64,000 nucleotides of DNA from Ascarosepion bandense (Eukaryota > Mollusca > Cephalopoda > Sepiida > Sepiidae). Positions 61,608-64,000 of the stretch are shown here, piece by piece. A program made the translations under genes and the position numbers. The stretch is from positions 310,001-374,000 of the forward strand of contig JBBBDQ010001942.1 of NCBI GenBank assembly GCA_037127315.1, written 5' to 3'. Under the pieces are notes generated by a model. It had not been told where the DNA came from. It did no database searches and saw only the letters and a program-made list of their open reading frames with translations. How positions within the stretch are numbered: the stretch's first letter is position 1; every line of letters begins with the position of its first letter.

Positions 61608-62225
61608 ATATTTTTTTTTTTTTTTTATAAGCATTTCACCCCGAGCAAGGCATGTCACTGCCACTACTGTGCAGGGGGCTACGTAGAGTGGAGAAAGGCT
61701 GATTAAATATAGGAAATAACAGAGGGTGGGTGATACCAAGAATGAGGGTTGGGTAGATGAGAGTGTTGTGAGAATAGTTGGGAGTTAGTGTGATAGGAGG
61801 TGTCTATTGACCCTACATTTAAACACCTGGAGATTGTAACTGTCGGGAAAGCAGACTTGTGGAAGGGAGTTCCACAGGCGGGAAGCGCGAGAAAAGAAGC
61901 TGTTGGAGTAGAATTTACGGTTACATCTTATTTGTTTAACTGTAAAAGGGTGGGACCTAGTTGCTAATCTAGTATCTCGTGTAAATTCGTGCTTAGGCGG
62001 CACCAGTGATCTAAGCTCATCGGAGCAGAAGCCATGAAAGTACTTGTAGAAGAGGCACAGGGAAGCTACATCACGCCGGTGTGAGAGCGGCTGTAGCCGG
62101 TCTGCCAAGTCAGTATCAACCACGTTACAGATCCTCCTTTGTATTTTGTCAAGAAGCCCAAGGAGAGCAGCAGGGGCACCCGACCAGATATGGCAGCAAT
62201 ATTCAATATACTTATAAATCAATGA
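61608..62225 (-). mobile_element. CR1/L2-like LINE, 5'-truncated, best C-terminus
   Basis: Poly-T 61611-61627 (poly-A tail on minus), shared terminus tttcaccccgagcaaggcat, 3' UTR, then an unbroken 145-codon C-terminal frame. Truncated at ~62225. Probably the youngest copy of this family in the window. Confidence 0.85.
61785..62222 (-). CDS. LINE RT C-terminal domain, open but truncated
   Basis: 145 codons: YIEYCCHIWSGAPAALLGLL, LDKIQRRICNVVDTDLADRL, ASLCLFYKYFHGFCSDELRS, TRDTRLATRSHPFTVKQ, SNSFFSRASRLWNSLP and NLQVFKCRVNRHLLSH. This is the standard end of CR1/L2/Jockey-group RTs. The catalytic part is missing, so no enzyme is made. The start Met is fortuitous. Confidence 0.75.
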   Translation of the reverse strand: MIYKYIEYCCHIWSGAPAALLGLLDKIQRRICNVVDTDLADRLQPLSHRRDVASLCLFYKYFHGFCSDELRSLVPPKHEFTRDTRLATRSHPFTVKQIRCNRKFYSNSFFSRASRLWNSLPQVCFPDSYNLQVFKCRVNRHLLSH

Positions 62226-62229
62226 AGGT

Positions 62230-63130
62230 GTTATGGTTTATAAAATGGTGAGTGTGCTAAAAATAGAAAAAGATTGACACACTGACGCCAAGAATCCAAA
62301 ATTGGTGGCAAAACAAGTTAACGGTTTCTTTTGGTAGGAGTAGCAGTAAGAAGTAGGAGTAAGAAGTAGGAGTGAAGGATAGTAGTTTGGTAGGAGATAT
62401 GAAAAGAAGAAGACGCTGTCAGTTGACAACTAGAGTCCAGAAGGGATAGACGCATTTACTACTATGATCTGAGAGTGAAGAAAATTCAGCTAGCCTGCTC
62501 CTGTATCCACACACAAAAATTAACGGTTGTTAACTTGATGTAAAACCTAAAGTTTTATATCAAAAATAAACGTCATTAATTCAAGTTTGTATTATCTTCT
62601 AATTATACAAAACCAAGCAACACAACAAAGGTTTTACTAATAAAAGTAATGTATTTTGGTTGATACGAGTTCATTAAAATGTTTCTAGTAGTCCTTGCAA
62701 GAATGAGTTTATGTGTACATAGGCAGGAACGTATGTGTGTATGTATGTATGAGCATTATTGTCAAGTAGGAATGTCTTTGAAGTATTCTCTCAGTCTTAA
62801 AGGATTCTAGTTGGTTATCAATTATAAGGAAAGGCAGACAGGTGAACCGTGAGAATAAAGAGGTGAGGGAGAAAGATAGAGATAATATTAATAACGATTG
62901 CTTGATGTTTGTCAAGGGTATGTGTTAATTATGCTCGTCTTTTCTCTGGTGACAGTCTTTTATTTTGTCTGTGGGGCTCGAAAAGGTAATTTCAGAATTG
63001 ATTCCCGTTATGTGTGACGCATTAGAGTACTGAAACTGCGAGATATACTAGACATGACAAATGGTGTCAGTGATAGGATGTTTCTGTACTTAAGAAAAAC
63101 TTTTGTTTTTTTTATATGCTTCAATTCTTA
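62230..63130. other. Probable intron sequence, short repeats only
   Basis: 62333-62400 has a gtaggagtaagaa-type short repeat; 63010-63060 has a partial copy of the repeat seen at 34.2 and 50.2 kb (actgaaactgcgagatatac). No exon found. Confidence 0.5.
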
Positions 63131-63157
63131 AATACTGATATTTTTGTCTCCCTACAG

Positions 63158-63250
63158 GACGTACTGATGTATGGCGCATAACAGCTGAGGAGAGGGGCAA
63201 ACATGATGCACGGTTCTTCCAACTGAAGCCAATAAATGGCTTCATTACAG
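63158..63250 (+). CDS. Intersectin (Dap160)-like exon, start of EH domain 1
   Basis: A 93-nt internal exon bounded by a pyrimidine-rich tract plus cctacag and by gttagt, phase 1 at both ends (2 nt + 30 codons + 1 nt). It encodes [20 protein letters not shown] then [10 protein letters not shown], with a Gly codon split at the 3' border. D-W-IT-EER-KHD--F--LKPI-GFITG is the beginning of the first EH domain of animal intersectin, an endocytic and synaptic-vesicle scaffold that binds NPF motifs. The other two frames have early stops. The neighbouring exons are outside the window or not recognised. EPS15-family EH domains are less similar at the N-terminus. Confidence 0.85.
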
Positions 63251-63394
63251 GTTAGTATTTATTTTAACATATCATGATTGATGTTTATAAAAGAATTAAA
63301 TGATAGCCATTTATTTATTCAGTTGCGAAAATTCTTTGTCTCAAGTCTTTTTAGTCCAGTTGTGAATTGGGCAGTATTTTATGACCATTATTTT

Positions 63395-63720
63395 TTAATC
63401 ATTTCACCCCAAGCGAGGCAGTAAAGCTACTAAGATGCAAGGGGTTACTGAGTGTGAAAGCATATGAGAAAAATAAAAAAACACTATCAATGAGAGAGAA
63501 CAATAAAAGAACAAGAATTAAGAAAACAGAAAATAGCAATTGATATTGCAGTCCTGTATACGTTGAGAGTTGGATAAAAGCTTTCGCGGCTACAGCAACA
63601 GTGCGTAATCTCAAAGACTCAAGAATGGAAGGAGGACCAAACCAAATAATAAACTTGTTCATGGCTTCTGTGGGTGGGAGGGCAAGGTGTTTAAGAAAAT
63701 TTCTACATTTAGATTGTAAG
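63395..63720 (-). mobile_element. CR1/L2-group LINE 3' end, different subfamily
   Basis: Same terminus (complement of atttcaccccaagcgaggca) but a different upstream body: minus frame 63399-63662 with WFGPPSILESLRLRTVAVAA. So the terminus is shared between subfamilies. It lies just 3' of the host exon. Confidence 0.55.
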
Positions 63721-63796
63721 AATTCTATTTTTTGAGATAATAATGGTTTAGTGATACAAGACTTAACAATTAAACCAATACCTGGGGAGGAGAAGA

Positions 63797-63840
63797 TATG
63801 GTTTTATACCTTTTCAAAGGTATTTGCATATAAATAAATA
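63797..63840 (-). mobile_element. SINE family A fragment
   Basis: atggttttataccttttcaa and aggtatttgcatataaataa match the middle of family A. Confidence 0.4.
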
Positions 63841-63986
63841 GTAGAAAGAAACTCGTGGAGAGCATGGCAGCAGAGAGTCCTCAGAAGAGAAGCCCCCGTC
63901 AAGCAAGTGTTTCGGCCCTTATCTCCTGACACTCTAGGGGGTTGGGCCACACCCGGTTCATGACTCAGGATGTCCCTCTGCTGGCC

Positions 63987-64000
63987 TTTTTTTTTTTTTT
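63987..64000. repeat. Poly-T at window edge
   Basis: At least 14 T, probably the complement of a retroelement poly-A tail whose body lies beyond or just before the edge. Confidence 0.6.

Overview
The window looks like intron and intergenic DNA of a large, AT-rich, repeat-dense animal genome, most likely a mollusc and probably a cephalopod such as an octopus (inference). The reasons are one GT-AG exon of an animal endocytic scaffold gene (intersectin-like), no bacterial-style gene packing, many tRNA-derived SINEs, several clades of non-LTR retrotransposon, Penelope-like elements (PLEs), Tc1/mariner elements, possible LTRs and Helitron-like ends, and more than 25 (TA)n tracts.

The only host coding sequence I can support is a 93-nt exon at 63158-63250 (+), which encodes the start of the first EH domain of an intersectin/Dap160 homologue. 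If that is right, at least part of the sequence upstream is intron of that gene. Everything else is mobile-element debris, pseudogenes, simple repeats or unassigned AT-rich DNA.

Layout. 1-4 kb: 35-bp minisatellite, CR1/L2-like LINE 3' ends, a hammerhead-ribozyme-bearing repeat, a 338-bp tandem duplication and a deleted Tc1 element. 4-10 kb: SINE, 5S-like fragment, duplicated PLE fragments, two PLE GIY-YIG endonuclease remnants whose 3' parts run into (TA)n, Helitron-like ends, and a foldback element with a hammerhead-like motif on each strand. 10-13.7 kb: a 416-codon open RTE-like reverse transcriptase inserted into a PLE-type repeat; a paralogous stretch at 19.6-20.3 kb lacks it. 13.7-20 kb: SINEs, RTE fragments, an unclassified tandem/inverted repeat family and a degenerate 94-bp array. 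21-27 kb: two LTR-like sequences, a Tc1 remnant, a 30-bp minisatellite, a 5S rRNA pseudogene and SINEs. 28-36 kb: RTE, Jockey-like and CR1/L2-like LINE corpses interrupted by SINEs. 36-48 kb: two mariner corpses on opposite strands, a hammerhead-like motif, RTE pieces, a large inverted repeat whose arms each carry a hammerhead-derived motif, a duplicated tRNA-like SINE and a Tc1-type MITE. 48-53 kb: Tc1 remnant, 18S rRNA 3'-end fragment, an LTR with an internal 20-bp array, and a SINE-interrupted RTE. 54-58.6 kb: (TA)n-flanked foldbacks, a perfect 91-bp-arm palindrome, and a PLE whose reverse-transcriptase region contains an open 66-bp tandem array of about 12 units. 59-64 kb: RTE and CR1/L2-like fragments and the host exon.

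Two themes stand out. One is hammerhead-ribozyme-like motifs inside small elements next to (TA)n tracts. The other is tandem arrays grown from pieces of mobile elements. All assignments are by eye; no alignment or database search was run.
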